From positions 4,965,001-5,029,000 of the forward strand of contig BSBM01000125.1 of NCBI GenBank assembly GCA_027924585.1: a stretch of DNA of 64,000 nucleotides. Reading direction: 5' to 3'. The notes beneath the pieces are model-generated. The model was given only the letters and a program-made list of their open reading frames with translations, was not told where the DNA came from and made no database searches. The position numbers and the translations under genes were made by a program. This DNA is from Larix kaempferi. Taxonomy: Eukaryota > Streptophyta > Pinopsida > Pinales > Pinaceae. Shown piece by piece: positions 1-11,478 of the stretch. How positions within the stretch are numbered: position 1 is the stretch's first letter; each line of letters begins with the position of its first letter.

Positions 1-7
1 AAAAGCC

Positions 8-1039
8 TTGGGGGCCAAAGTGTTGTGGCGACTTATCCATACACAAAGTCTCTGGACAAGAGTGGTATATCATAAATATATTGCCCCTCTTACTCTTCTT
101 GAATGGATAAGGCTGGGAAATAAGTCGAGGGAAAATTGCTCTGTGGTCTGGAAAGCAGTGGTGCAGCATTTTTCTTTGGTCGGTTCTAGATTAGTGTGGA
201 GGATAGGTAATGGGAATCTCATTCGTATTGGGATGGACCCATGGGTTGGCTGCAAGGGAGGTCATGTCCTTCCTGTGGTCTTGAGGACTTTTCTGGCTGC
301 TAGAGGTTGTCATTTTTTGGTTGATATAGAGGATTCGGGATCATCTACTCTTTGGCATCAGGGGTGGATCTCAGCACAATGACTTGAGATCTCTGAAGAA
401 TTGCAGGGGGCTTGGGAGGATTTTCTGCGGATCTTAAGACTTACAAATATTCGACTGACCAATAGGGTTGATGAACTTATCTGGGATCACCATCCCTCGG
501 GCATATACTCACCAAAGAATGGATATATCCAGCTGAATGTGGAAGTACATAACAGGGAATTGGTGTGGTGGTGGAAATTTCTGTGGATGTTAAGGTGTCT
601 GGGTAAAGTAAAATTACTCTTCTGGGCTATACTGGAAAATAAGGCTCCTACCTGGGACATTCTGCAAAAATGATTCCTCCAGGGTCCGGGGTTCTATCCA
701 CTTTGTAGGGATGCGGATGAGACCATTGCTCATCTTTTTGTTCAATGTCGGTATTCACAGGCTGTTTGGGATGGTATTAGCAATTATATGGATTTGAAGG
801 TGAGGTGGAGGGGTGAGAGCGTCCTTGAAGTGTTCCATTTTTGGTGGACATCAAATAAGTCCTCTTCCATCCGGGCCATTCCGTGTATCTTCGCTCGGGG
901 CATTTGGATAACCAGAAATCAGATCATTTTTCATGATAGCAGGGTTCCGTTGGAGTCTGTAGTGGCTCACGCTGTGGCGGTTATACAACATTACAAGGCA
1001 CATGTCCAAGCAATTAGAACTCGACCTGTGCGTGTGTAA
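8..1039 (+). pseudogene. LINE ORF2 C-terminal region with zinc-binding RT tail (broken)
   Basis: Two larger open pieces (8-382 and 401-673) and one at 788-1039 together match the region after the RT fingers and palm in plant LINE ORF2. The piece near 200-260 has the conserved 'WRIGNGNLIRIGMDPWV' pattern. The stretch 540-780 has the order W..W...KVK.LFWAI....T.D.L, then C (near 700), then ET.AHLFVQC, which is the zf-RVT zinc-binding module. A TGA at 380 and a TGA at 671 interrupt it. In the family this module follows the RT domain and helps bind template RNA. No catalytic RT motif is present in this window. Confidence 0.75.
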
Positions 1040-1054
1040 CAGATAGATAAATTC

Positions 1055-1544
1055 ATGCCGTGGGCCTTTTTTGATGGAGCTTCATTAGACCATCAAACGG
1101 TGTGTGGTGGGGGGGCAGTCCTTTACAAAACTGAGTCCCATTACTTTCATCTCGTGGCTGGTTTGGGGAGAGGATCAAATAACTATGCTGAACTTATGTC
1201 TCTTAAACTGCTGATGTTATTTGCACTTGAACAAGGATGTCTATCTCTACAGATTTTTGGCGTCTCCATGTTAGTTATCGACTCGGCAAAAGAGTTCACA
1301 CATTGTCATGTGATGGTACTGTTAACCTATCCTGGAGGAGGTGATCAGGTTAAAGCAGTCCTTTAATCACATTACTTTTACACATGTTTACAGGGAGACG
1401 AATGGGATGGCCGATCAGCTCTCCAAGGAAGCGATGCAGCAGGACTTAGCACTTGGCACTTGGAGGATTACTATTCATTCACCAAGGGGCACTTTCAACT
1501 ATTATCACAGACCTTTTCATGATGAAATTGAGGCACAGATTTGA
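1055..1544 (+). pseudogene. LINE-encoded ribonuclease H domain (broken)
   Basis: This fragment begins with WAFFDGAS, followed by GGGAVLY and NYAELMSL. That is the D...E arrangement of the RNase H fold (RVT_3 type) found at the C-terminus of many plant LINE ORF2 proteins. A frame change near 1341-1366 separates the first half from a second piece with HVYRETNGMADQLSKEA, the normal C-terminal RNase H motif (N..AD.LSK). In the family this enzyme removes RNA from the RNA-DNA hybrid during target-primed reverse transcription. The frameshift and flanking stops make this copy inactive. Confidence 0.75.
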
Positions 1545-1810
1545 GAAATAGCTCAGCATTTGTTGACCAATGATGGTCACTTTCTTCCATTTCTGTTACA
1601 GTATTTGTTTTTATGTAACCGGATATATGCGGCTGTATGGACAACAGTAGTTTTGTTTTTGTTTTATGTATGGGACATATATGATGTTAATATGGGACAG
1701 TAAATATGTGACAATGTAGGGATCTCAATGATTCTACTACATGTGCAGAGTGTAATTTTGTTCATCTATTTGAAATAAAATTACGATTTTTTCCGAGGAA
1801 AAAAAGAAAG

Positions 1811-1870
1811 AGCACTCGAACCAGGTTCTATGATGAAATAAACATGTGACGCAATCCAATAGCAAGATGC
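1811..1870. repeat. Left arm of a ~60-bp inverted repeat (partner 4037-4095)
   Basis: The reverse complement of 1811-1870 matches 4037-4095 with only a few mismatches. The match stops abruptly on both sides. The arms are about 2.2 kb apart. The left arm abuts the LINE tail. The right arm lies about 190 bp upstream of a copia LTR, so both may be the 3' internal end of the same copia family in opposite orientations. Confidence 0.8.
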
Positions 1871-3403
1871 CCAGATCACCACAAGAATCATCACAACCAT
1901 AACTGATAGGTGAAGAACTATGATATAACATCCACACCAATGTATAGATACCTTCTGATGGCTGAGACAATAGAACATGTGACTAAGAACACCACAACAG
2001 TGTACAAAAAATACCCAGATGGCCAATACACATGCGGATAGCAGACATTATTCTAATCAAGGTGCAATATAAATACATGTAGAAGACTTCAAACATCGAA
2101 GAAAAAAAACCCCAATGGTCTATACATAGAAAGTGATATCATACAGATGAACATCATGACTTTAACATTAGAAGATGGTGCTTCATTATTTCTATAAACA
2201 TAAACAGAGAACTTATCTGCACAAGAACTTCCAAGATTAAAACATACCAAGATAATAAAAAACAACATTGCTCATACATAAATGAAAATGCTTATATACC
2301 AAAGGTTAGTAAACATCATATAAAGTATGGAAACATGATATGATCAAATAAAATATTAACTTGAAAATTAAGGAAAATGAAGTTACTTTTACACATTAAG
2401 TGTCAGCCACAACATATAAATAGTGAGCCCAAGATTTACAAATATGAGTTTGTTCTTATAAAATTGATTTTATAAACATGGCATGATTAGAAATCAACAT
2501 GATTAAATATGATAAAAAAGAACAAATTAGTTATTAAGTATCTTGTTAAAAAAATTAAGCATTAGATGGTTTATAGCTATCATCATGACAAAATACTAGA
2601 GATCCATGCCCTTAAAAAATGCCAATGCTTCCATATAGGAATGTGAGACAAATATATACCAAGAATAAGAAATAATCTCTTAATAAACATGATTAGAAGC
2701 AGAACCTAAATGCAAAAATAACAGAAAACTGAAACACTTTACCGTACTGATATTAATCTATAGAAACACAGTTAAAAAAAGTAAAGGAAAAGAAACTTTA
2801 ACTTACATCCCTTTGAAAAGTGCCAAGAAAAGTCACTCGTGGGTTTTGCCAGAGTGGACTTGCAAACAACGCTGAAAAAACACGAGTTTTGTATGGAGAG
2901 AGTCGTTATTACTTGTGGGTTGCAGTGTAATGGAGTCGGGGCTACTCGCAGGTCTCTGCACTGTAAGGTCGTGAATCTACCGAATCATTCGCGAGCTCAG
3001 CACAGGAAGGGTTGTGAATAAACTGAATTAAACACGGGTTCGACAGTGGAACAGTCACGAGTATGCCGAAGCATATGTAGGTATGCGTATTGAGATGCCA
3101 TGAGTCTACAGTGTATTCACGGGTTCGGATTAGGAAAAGGCATGGTTAACTGTGGGTCTCTGCGAAGAAAATTCATGAGTGTCTAGTTTAAGGCCGAAAA
3201 CAGTGCTGATTATGCCGAACACGGAAACCTGCACAAAGTCTACCAAACTTGGGTGGAAAACTGGTGTTTTGACAACCGAAATATATATCTCCTTGAGGAG
3301 AATCCAAAAATCATATAGATCTACAAAAATAACATCAAGAAACCCTTTGAAAATTTCTACAAAAATCTATATAACAAGGTTTGGGTTAGAAGTAAAAAAC
3401 TGC
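1871..3403. other. AT-rich non-coding stretch, probable retroelement debris
   Basis: I see no coding region, RNA gene or LTR boundary here. The stretch 2790-3180 is less AT-rich and has several phrases of the type 'cgggtt/gtgggt', but no recognisable protein in any frame. Given the copia primer-site and LTR scrap at 3534-3573 in antisense, it may be decayed copia internal sequence. That is inference. Confidence 0.4.
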
Positions 3404-3709
3404 AGAAATATGCCCAGATCTGAAGAGAAGCCTAATGGCTACCAGATGGAAAGCAAATATACAAAATAAACAATGCCCAAATGATAAAATATTATTTTGA
3501 AAGCAATAGAAGGTTCTAGATCATAGCAACAAACTCTGATACCATGTCAGAGATATGGATCTAACTAAACTAGATAGAAATATGCCCAGATATGAAGAGA
3601 AGCCTAATGGCTACTAGATAGAAAGCAAATCTACAAAATAAATAATGCCCAAATGATAAAATATTTTTTTGAAAGCAACAAAAGGTGATAGATCATAGAA
3701 ACAAGCTCT
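3404..3709. repeat. Two direct copies of a ~134-bp unit, period 172 bp
   Basis: The unit beginning AGAAATATGCCCAGAT at 3404 recurs at 3576 with scattered substitutions. Both run through 'GAAGCCTAATGGCTA', 'GCCCAAATGATAAAATATT' and 'ATAGATCATAG'-like text. Between the copies lies the antisense copia primer-site/LTR junction. Confidence 0.75.
3534..3573 (-). other. Antisense copia primer-binding site plus LTR terminus scrap
   Basis: Read on the - strand, about 28 bp identical to the last bases of the copia LTR at 4283-4801 (ending ATATCTCTGACA) is followed directly by TGGTATCAGAG, the initiator-tRNA-Met primer site used by copia elements. The rest of the LTR is absent: after ACTAAACTAG the sequence diverges from the LTR. 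This marks a truncated copia copy in reverse orientation. Confidence 0.75.
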
Positions 3710-4036
3710 AATATCTTTATGATCATTATATGCTCTTGCTAATTAATTTCTTGAGTAAAGTCATTTTCTTGAATCTATGTGATATCATATTTTTTGGCTT
3801 GTCATAAGTTCTTTAATTCGGATATAGTTTCTTTCTCATGTATTGCAAAGGTTTCTAATTCTTGTGTTATTTGTCTCTAACGTTCATATATGGAATCATT
3901 GACATTTCCAGGGCATTTCATCTTTTGCATATTTACATAGTGTTAACAAGAAATGAACCCATGATTAAGACCTATAGTGACTTGTCATGTCATAAATTTT
4001 TTATATGTGATATAATGAGTTGATCATATTAAAAAT

Positions 4037-4095
4037 GCATCTTGCTGTTGGATTGCGTCACATGTTTATTTCATCATACAACCTGGTTCGAGTGC
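4037..4095. repeat. Right arm of the inverted repeat (partner 1811-1870)
   Basis: This is the reverse-complement partner of the arm at 1811-1870. It lies upstream of a copia polypurine tract and LTR, consistent with 3' internal sequence of that copia family. Confidence 0.8.
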
Positions 4096-4176
4096 ACTTT
4101 CATGGTTCAGTGAGAAGCGGTTGTTATTCATCAAATTCCATCAGCCGAAGTGTTCTTCTTTTGCAGATTTGGTTCT

Positions 4177-4219
4177 TCTGGAGTATTTTATATTCCTTGG
4201 AAGGTAATAATGTCTTTGT
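4177..4219 (+). repeat. Extra copy of the head of the copia LTR
   Basis: This ~42-bp segment (GGAGTATTTTATATTCCTTGG onward) nearly matches bases 4287-4327 at the start of the LTR, including GGTAATAATGTCTTTGTA. It lies 110 bp upstream in direct orientation, so the LTR head is duplicated outside the LTR. Confidence 0.7.
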
Positions 4220-4272
4220 ATATTTTATACTCCTTCCTTCCTTTGTTAGTGGGATTTTCTACCAGCCATTAT

Positions 4273-4282
4273 TAAGGGGGAG
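4273..4282 (+). promoter_or_regulatory. Copia polypurine tract
   Basis: TAAGGGGGAG immediately precedes the LTR start TGTTGGAATA. It is the plus-strand DNA primer of a + strand copia element and identifies 4283-4801 as a 3' LTR. Confidence 0.8.
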
Positions 4283-4801
4283 TGTTGGAATATTTTATAT
4301 TCCTTTGAAGGTAATAATGTCTTTGTATTATGTCGGAAGATATCCACAATCTTATGTAAAAGAGTAATACATTATATCCCATATTCATTATGGTAAAATA
4401 TACTCTTGATATTCATTATTATATAAAGAGATGTTATTATGGAGAATTATATTATCCCACATGTAATATGTGAGATTAATTCCTCCTCATATCTTGGTAT
4501 ATAATAGAGTCAAGGGAGTCTTTCACATTCATCCAGTGTGGATCACTCATCATGATCTTTACGTATTCACATAAGTATTGATATATTTGTATTGAGGTTA
4601 TTGGCATTGCTCTCTTGTAAGCTTGAGGGAGATATTATGGAGATAATAGAACACTACCTTCCTGTGGACGTAGCCCAATTGGGTGAACCACGTATATTTG
4701 GTGTACTCTTTTCTCTTGTTCTCCTTTTTGTACTTATTGTTGATATATTAATGTTTTGCATAGATATGTAAGCTAGTTTAGTTAGATCCATATCTCTGAC
4801 A
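4283..4801 (+). mobile_element. Ty1/copia 3' LTR (element C2)
   Basis: The 519-bp LTR starts TGTTGGAATATT and ends ATCTCTGACA, so it has TG...CA termini. It sits behind a polypurine tract. Inside is a 'CTTCCTGTGGACGTAGCCC' phrase of a kind also seen in other LTRs of this window (for example near 23380 and 57920). The rest of the element upstream is too decayed to recognise coding. A truncated antisense relative of the same LTR lies at 3545-3573. Confidence 0.8.
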
Positions 4802-5411
4802 TATTTTTGTACTTGTAGAGCTTCAAAAATATTTTAAAACTTCTTAGGATCAGTAAACCACTAGTTAAGGAAAAATTGGGAGGGTTTGAGCTCCTTAGAT
4901 TTGGAATTTCTTACCAAAAACCTCCAAAAATGGCCCAAATTGACATTTATTTCAAAAATTTCTTGAATTTGTGGTAGTTTCATTTGCTTCAAGTTATATG
5001 TTGCTTTTGGATTCCTGATTGCATAATATTAGGAATGATATCTAATTTTTTGTATTCATTTAAGAGTTTGCAAATCACAAAAATGAAGAAATATCAAGAT
5101 TTGGTTGAAGAACCTTAAGACCCTTTAACTGTTGAATCTCATGAACTTGATTATTTGAAACATGACACCAAATATTAGTTATAACATTTGAAAAGATCAT
5201 TTAAACACATTTCACAAAGATATTTGCATTGAAAAACAAAGAATTGAACATTGCACTTTGAGACGTTTTGAAAACAATTTCCCTCCAAAACTGAATACAA
5301 ACTTTAATTAGTTCAATTTTGTTTTGGATCTACAATATTTTCATCATGTTTATACACAATTAGAGAAGATTGTAATGTCCTATCTCAATTTTCTTGTGAT
5401 AAGTTTTGTTT
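4802..5411. other. Non-coding AT-rich stretch
   Basis: No gene, LTR or repeat boundary recognised. All frames are closed. Confidence 0.4.
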
Positions 5412-5830
5412 GAGCCACTGTATCCTCTTTGCTTGCACTTTTGGGTGGCCCTGCAAATGAGAAAGTGGATCTCAAGTGTAATATTCTAGGATTTGATTTT
5501 TCAAGCATTGTTCTTTTGAGCCACCGTATCCTCTTCACTTGGGCCTTCGTGCGATCTTGTGAACGAGAAAGTGGATCTCAATTGTAATAGAGTAGATTTC
5601 AATTTTTGCATACAGTTCTCGAGCTACCGTATCCTCTTTTCTTTCACTTTTGAGTTGCCCTGCAAATGAGAAAGTAGATCTCAAGTGTAATATTCTAGAA
5701 TTTAATTCATAGCATTTCAAAGAGCTCTGATTATCCTCTTTGCTTGCACTTTCGGGTGGCCCTGCAAATGAGAAACAAAGATCCCCCATGTAATAGAATT
5801 AGATTCATTTTCACTTGAGATATTTGTTTG
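5412..5830. repeat. Four tandem units of ~104 bp
   Basis: Units start near 5412, 5518, 5621 and 5722. Each begins GAGC.AC.GTATCCTCTT, continues through a CACTTTTGGGTGGCCCTGC-like phrase and GAATGAGAAAGTGGATCTCAA-like text, and ends in TGTAATA..CTAGA-like text. Divergence between units makes the array old. It lies upstream of the T3 gag remnant and could belong to the T3 leader or LTR. The link is inferred from proximity only. Confidence 0.75.
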
Positions 5831-7163
5831 GTTTACATTGATTTTTGAAAATCAGTCATTATCCATATTTCAGAAGAACTGTTCATAAAAAAACAAAATA
5901 TACCAACACATTTTGCATGTTTGAAAGACACACATGAACCTATAAACTTTCATTAGTTTAGAACATTCATCGAATTGAAAGGTAGAAAAGTGAGCATATT
6001 GCATTATGTGGTTCATATTTTGCAAGTCAACACACCACCAGTTTCATTTTCACTCCTGAAACTAAGCAAACTACCCTTAAAAATTGGTGCTTAATCTAAA
6101 ATTGACCAACATTTTATTTTCATATCACCAACAAGATTATGTTAGTTACCTGGATTAGGTTTGGAGAGTTAACATTCCTGGGATGCAAAACTTTTGAAAC
6201 TAGCATTGATTACTGAGATTTTAAATCCATTAGTAGCAAAAAGCTCTTGTCGGGAAAGTGATTCTAACACATGCGTTAAGCATGAGGTTAATCTGGATAA
6301 GTAAGGGTGGTTTCCCCCTCTTTCTTGTTTAGTGGTACATGAGCTCATCAGGGAATCCTATGTGAAGTGACAAGTCCTTGGGGTGACATCACTTTTCTAG
6401 AGTACCTGGTTATGACAGTTGTCCTCGACTTACAACTGTTCCACCCGATTGTTGATTGCGAAGTGGTAGATTTAGTTTCTCTTCTTATGATATCACATAG
6501 GCTATTGTAAGTGGGGAAATATTACAATACCTGAGACAAAATTTGAAACTTTTACTCCTTGGGATGGTGATTGGTCAGGAACCAACACTTGCACCCCTGG
6601 CGATTAAAGTTTATTGTAACTGTTTCTCATACCTTCGTTGTTAGTAATTTTGTGAGGCCTCATATCCCTCAACAAATACTAGTTTCAGAATTCCCTTCAA
6701 TCCATCTTTTCACTAAACTTCAGTTCTATGGAAAAGTAGTGTGCTTGCTTGGATCTATAGGACTTTTTACTGTGTGGACACTTTTTATTTTTGTTGAGTC
6801 TAGACTGCCTTAGGATTGTTTGATTCTATTTTTTGATTAAGAATATAATTTTAAACACATAATTTTATCAAATTCTTAGAAGTGGCTTCTCTCCTGATCC
6901 ACCAGTTACGGCAACAGCGAGGTGAGTCACCAAAAAGTGAAGGCCCTGCTACATTGCAAAGACATATACAAAAACAAAATCCTAATGACTTGGAAACCGA
7001 ACTTATTTTAAAGTCTATTAATATTAATTGAGAATAACAACATCAAATCAACCCTGAGAATTCATTGTCACATCACGAACTGAATATAGAAATAGTTGAT
7101 GATCTTACTCTAGTTGAAATTGAAACATTATAAAATCACACAAATGCTCATGTAATTCCTCCT
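5831..7163. other. Non-coding stretch, probable leader of the T3 Tat element
   Basis: No protein, tRNA or clear LTR pair was recognised. A Tat element on + begins its gag at about 7164, so part of this region should be its 5' leader. I could not place its 5' LTR or primer site. The segment TGGCTTCTCTCCTG near 6885 is only a weak primer-site candidate. Confidence 0.35.
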
Positions 7164-8455
7164 TTGATGAGTCTTTCAGAACCAGTTATACTTACTATCC
7201 ATGAGTCACTCGGTGATATCAAACCTCTTTTTGAAAGTTTGAATGACATGCAAAATTTAACAAGTGACCCTATGGCTTCATCAGGAGCACAAGGGACTAC
7301 ATCATCACAACATCAAACAGTTGCTGGAGGTAGAAATACTTCCAATTTGTCATCTACATCAATCCCAACAGTTAGTATACCTGTTATTAGCACAAATTCA
7401 ACCAACACTTCAATTCCAGTTGGTACAGTTTCGGGTTCCAATCCCAGAAGTACATCTACTTCATCTGCAGGAATACCTACTGAAGGGTGTGCCTTACCAA
7501 ACATTGGTTTTACATATGGTTTGGCTAATCAAGTTCAAAACACACAAGGAGTAAACCGGAATCCTCTTGGTATACCTAACACTTGTTCAAATTCTACTTC
7601 AGGGGAAACCCTTCACCATGGAATGGCAATATTCCTAGCGGAAGCAATGAACCATGGAACATTTATTCCAATTGGGGTTATGCTCCTCAAATTAGTGGAA
7701 ACACCTCGGGGGGTTATCCTCTAACTTATCCTAGCACAATGCTTAGGGGAAATCCACCTATAAACCCCATTCCGCAATGGAGTGGGAAGGTTTCAGGGAG
7801 TATCCAATCTTCTTGGGGCCCACCTTCGCAAGGAGGAAATAAACCTTGGAACTCTTATCTAAAACAAGGAAACAATCAATGGTTTGGTCAGATTGCAGAA
7901 AGTAACCAATATTTTTGGGGCCTACCTCCGCAAGGGGGAAATCCATCCATCCATCCTATTCCACCATGGAATGGACAACATTCAGGAAGTAACCAATATT
8001 TTTGGATGCAACCTTCACAAGGAGGCAGTCAAACTTGGAATGATTTTCAATCCTAACTTCAACTGCCATGGTGTGGTTGGGATCTAGGAAGTAACCAATA
8101 TTCTTGGGCCCCACCTCCACAAAGAGGCAATCCAACCATTGGTCATGTTCCAGGAGGTACCCAATCTTCTTGGGGTCAGTCTCCTCAAAGGGGAAACCCA
8201 CCTTGGATATATTAACACACCCAAGGATCACATCAATGGAGTGGTCAGTTTCTAGAAAGTAACCAATCTTTCTTGGGCCTAACCCCGCAAGGGGGAAATC
8301 CAACTATTAACCCCATTCCACAATGGAGTAGTCAGGTTCTAGGAAGTAACCAATATTTTTGGAACCAACTTGCAAGACCTACGTTTGATCCAGCTAGGAT
8401 ACCACATGGACCTCATGCCAATGGTATGATGGATTCCATCAATGAACTTGAATAG
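7164..8455 (+). pseudogene. T3 gag N-terminal region with tandem peptide repeats (broken)
   Basis: The first part (7164-7600) encodes a Ser/Thr-rich, low-complexity segment. A frame change near 7590 leads into about eight imperfect repeats of the type GSNQYFWG.PPQGGNP...PIPQW. between 7600 and 8380. After stops at 8054 and 8212 the frame continues to a 'GPHANGMMDSI' phrase that corresponds to 'GPHADGIVVSI' of T1. The helical Gag core that lies between repeats and this phrase in T1 (around its RLFQRTLTGTAAKWY) is missing here, so it appears internally deleted. The role in the family is virus-like particle assembly. The repeats themselves have no known function that I can name. Confidence 0.65.
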
Positions 8456-8515
8456 ATTACCCAACATTTGGGACAATCTTTTAGTCAGACTTCGCAACCC
8501 ACAGCTGGCTAGGAA

Positions 8516-9360
8516 ATGCAACAACCTACTAATCCTTCCAACACTTCTAACATACTTATAGTCTCATCCATAGACCTTAGAGGGAATAATAAGTATAAGG
8601 GTAAGCAAATTGCTAATCCTTCCCAGAATTTTGAAATCCTTATAGTCTCACCCAAAGACCTTAGGGAAAAGAAGAAGAAATACAAGAGTAAGAAAAATGC
8701 TAACTTTGGGAAAAGAGATGCACCAAACATGCTTCAATGCGGTGGGAAACAACAACCCACTATTTTGACACCGATACCTCTGCTAGGGGGCAATGATCCC
8801 AATGCCAATGTCTTCATGTGTAATCATAAGGTGAGCATTCAAAAAAGACTTGATTCTTATGATGTCTCTCCTAGTACATCAGATCAATCGATATCACAAC
8901 CAAGTGGTTCTCTCTCCATTGAGAACCCATCCATATATTTAGTACCACACCCCCCCAAAGGTGTTCCACGTAGAACAATGCATAATCCTAACACGCAAGA
9001 TGCTCAAAACAATAATTTTCTTGAGTACCTATCTCAAGTTCCATGTGCCATGTCAGCTTTGGAGGTATTGCAACATGGTACTGTGCAAACAAAGGAACTA
9101 TTGTCTACAATTGGAACTGTTGATCCATCTGATGTGACTTCGATCACATCAGACATAAACCATTCAACATGTAGGATCCCTTCCAAAGTTGCTTTTCAGA
9201 TTAATGTAGTGACTCATGGTAAGAACATTTTTTGAACCATAGTAGATGAAGGGACCTCATATTGTGTAATTTCATTTAAATGTTGGAAATCATTTGGATC
9301 ACCCCTATCTGCCGTAGAATTTTTATACGAAGCTAATCGAATAGCTTTCAGAAGATTCAA
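8516..9360 (+). pseudogene. T3 gag-protease junction region (broken)
   Basis: A 239-codon open stretch (8516-9235) starts in degenerate linker sequence. It contains 'PPKGVPRRTMHNPNTQDAQ' and 'LSQVPCAMSALEVLQ', which match T1 on the - strand. After a stop at 9233 the same frame continues with IVDEG.SYCV and CWKSFGSP, the start of the aspartic protease. The active-site triplet reads Asp-Glu-Gly, as in T1, not the usual Asp-Ser/Thr-Gly. The remainder of the protease decays after about 9360. Confidence 0.65.
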
Positions 9361-11464
9361 ATCAAAATATTCCCTAGATGGAGGAATGCGATCTAGTTAC
9401 TTGTCCCATTTGGGATGTGAGATCTCCCAGCTCACATGATTTCTTGGATTACATTTTATCATTAGATGAAGACATCCCTGAAGTTGTAAACATTTGGTTG
9501 CACCCACCTAAAGACATATTTTGTGGGGCCACTGGGATAATTGGTGTAAATCTACCCAAGTATAGGAGCATGATTTGGATGTTCCTTGACCTAATCTAAT
9601 ATATTTGGAATATTGCATATAAGTTTAGGCTATCCATTTGTAAAGATGCATTTGAACCTTTTTCAACCCAAACTTGCCATAGGTTTGAACCTAATTGAAA
9701 TTGGTGGGTCAGCCCTTCGTATCTTTATTTTCCACCATTCCGACAAAAGAGCCTACCAAGCATGGGACACCCTAGTCAGCACCCCATTGCTGTTTTGGTG
9801 CCCATGCTGAGTTATTCTCATAGGATTGGGAGCTCTATTAGTCCCATCATGACTTGGAGTTTGAGACCACATATTTCTCTTTCATACATTTCTAACCATA
9901 TCCTGATGGGCTCCCAATTTTTTGTCATTTTACATAAGCATGTGTTAAAATATCCACTTGAACATCCGTGCAAATTGCTTTGTTACTTATTGCTTATGTT
10001 GAGTATTTACCTTTGCAGTCACTTTTTGTTACATGATCCATATAAACCATTTCTTATGTATATTTGACCCATACCCATGGAGGAAACATCTGTAAGAGTG
10101 TACATAAATAGCTGAGCCCTTGTTTGCAATATGTATCTTTTCCTTGGCTTGACCCATGCCCTTGAAATTTAAGAGCATTCCCTTGAGATACTCATTTTCT
10201 ATAATGTATCATAGCATGCTTTATTCTTTTTTCAAGCTAATAAATGAAAAAGGTTAAAAATTGGAAAACACAAAAATCCCCAAAAAGGTAGAGAATTGAA
10301 TCATTTCATATTATAGTATTGAAGAAAATGGAAACAGTCAGTCCTTGTCGCCCTTGAACATGACATATAATTTGGTATCCGTTGTCAGTACACCATCTAC
10401 ATTTACCTTAGGAAAATGTACCCATATTTTGAACAGATCTCCACCGATGGGTTGTCCTTCCCGTCACCAATGGAGCTTCCGTTAATGCATCTAGCATTGG
10501 CGGATTTCATTAAGGCTGGTTACTCAAAGTCATATGTTTCCAAGTGTCCATTTTGTGTCATGTTATGTGTTCAAGGAATGTTCAAATAGAGTCATCCATT
10601 CCTCAAATATTCCTGACCAATCATGCCAAACTTCCTTGTGTCAGTATAAAGTGTGGGATCTCGCAGTTCTACCAAATTATATCAGACTATTGTTCTTTGT
10701 TTAGTATTGGTTGATGTGGGATGCATTAATACCCTCCTTCCAATGGATCTATTCCCATTGACACCAAATCATCATCTAGGAAATGGATCTAGAAACCCAG
10801 GAGTACCTTGGATGTTGCAGTCATTAGTGGCAGTTTTCCTCATAAATGACAGTGGGTATACATCAATGAACCCTAATTATTTTATTCTACAAGTGTTCGA
10901 CTTAAGAACATCTATTCACACTTGCTAGTTTGTACTCAGTACCTTAGATTCCATCATCATTATCGGTGGGTCTCTTCACATCTGTTAACAGTATACATCA
11001 ATGAACGGTAATCAGATGGTGTTTTATTATTCTCGACACCAGTTCATTTATTCGCATGATATAAACTCGTACTATAGTCAATTTGTATTGAAGACCTTGG
11101 GAAAAGTAGGTGTATCACCTATTGATGCACTGCCTGAGTTGCGCAAGATTTAACTACCATGTTAGAAGTTTGATGAAGACCTTATTCTCGCACTCATCAA
11201 AGTGCATGTTTACACTTCTGAAATTTTTTCTTTTGACATGGATTCACTATGTATTGTTCACGGCCATGCTTGTTTATTGTTGAGCATGGGTATGGCCGCC
11301 TCAGGAAGATAATATATATTTGAGAAATTGCTATGTTTGAATTACAGGTGCTTCCCTAAATTCTGTGCTCGTGAGCTTATCCTTTCCTCATCCTTGATTT
11401 TATCAATAAAGAGTATCAATTTACGTAATGTATTTCAGCCCTTAGCTCTGCTTCGGACCTCACA
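9361..11464 (+). other. Degenerate 3' interior of T3
   Basis: Short open pieces (9378-9599, 9762-10067, 10653-10928) show no family I can name. RT, RNase H and integrase motifs are not visible on either strand. By position this is the decayed or deleted pol and 3' spacer of T3. Confidence 0.4.
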
Positions 11465-11478
11465 AATTAGGGGGCATA
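11465..11478 (+). promoter_or_regulatory. T3 polypurine tract
   Basis: AATTAGGGGGCATA precedes TGTTAACA. The arrangement 'CCTCACA..TTAGGGGGCA' then TGTTAACA mirrors the T2 boundary read on the - strand at 62131-62155. That supports this as the primer for plus-strand synthesis and as the 3' LTR boundary. Confidence 0.7.

Larger units (their letters stand above)
1..1812 (+). mobile_element. LINE (L1-type non-LTR retrotransposon), 3' portion
   Basis: The left edge of the window lies inside a non-LTR retrotransposon read on the + strand. What remains is the C-terminal part of the ORF2 reverse-transcriptase protein, a ribonuclease H region and a roughly 270-bp 3' untranslated region. It ends in an A-rich tract near 1796-1812, the usual LINE tail. 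The 5' part (endonuclease, RT catalytic core) lies outside the window. Several frame changes and stops show that it is dead. The target-site duplication cannot be checked because the 5' end is missing. Confidence 0.8.

Noticed and set aside
1737-2026. Cys/Ser-rich - strand ORFs near the LINE tail
   Set aside because: Overlapping frames across the LINE/copia boundary, low-complexity composition, no motif.
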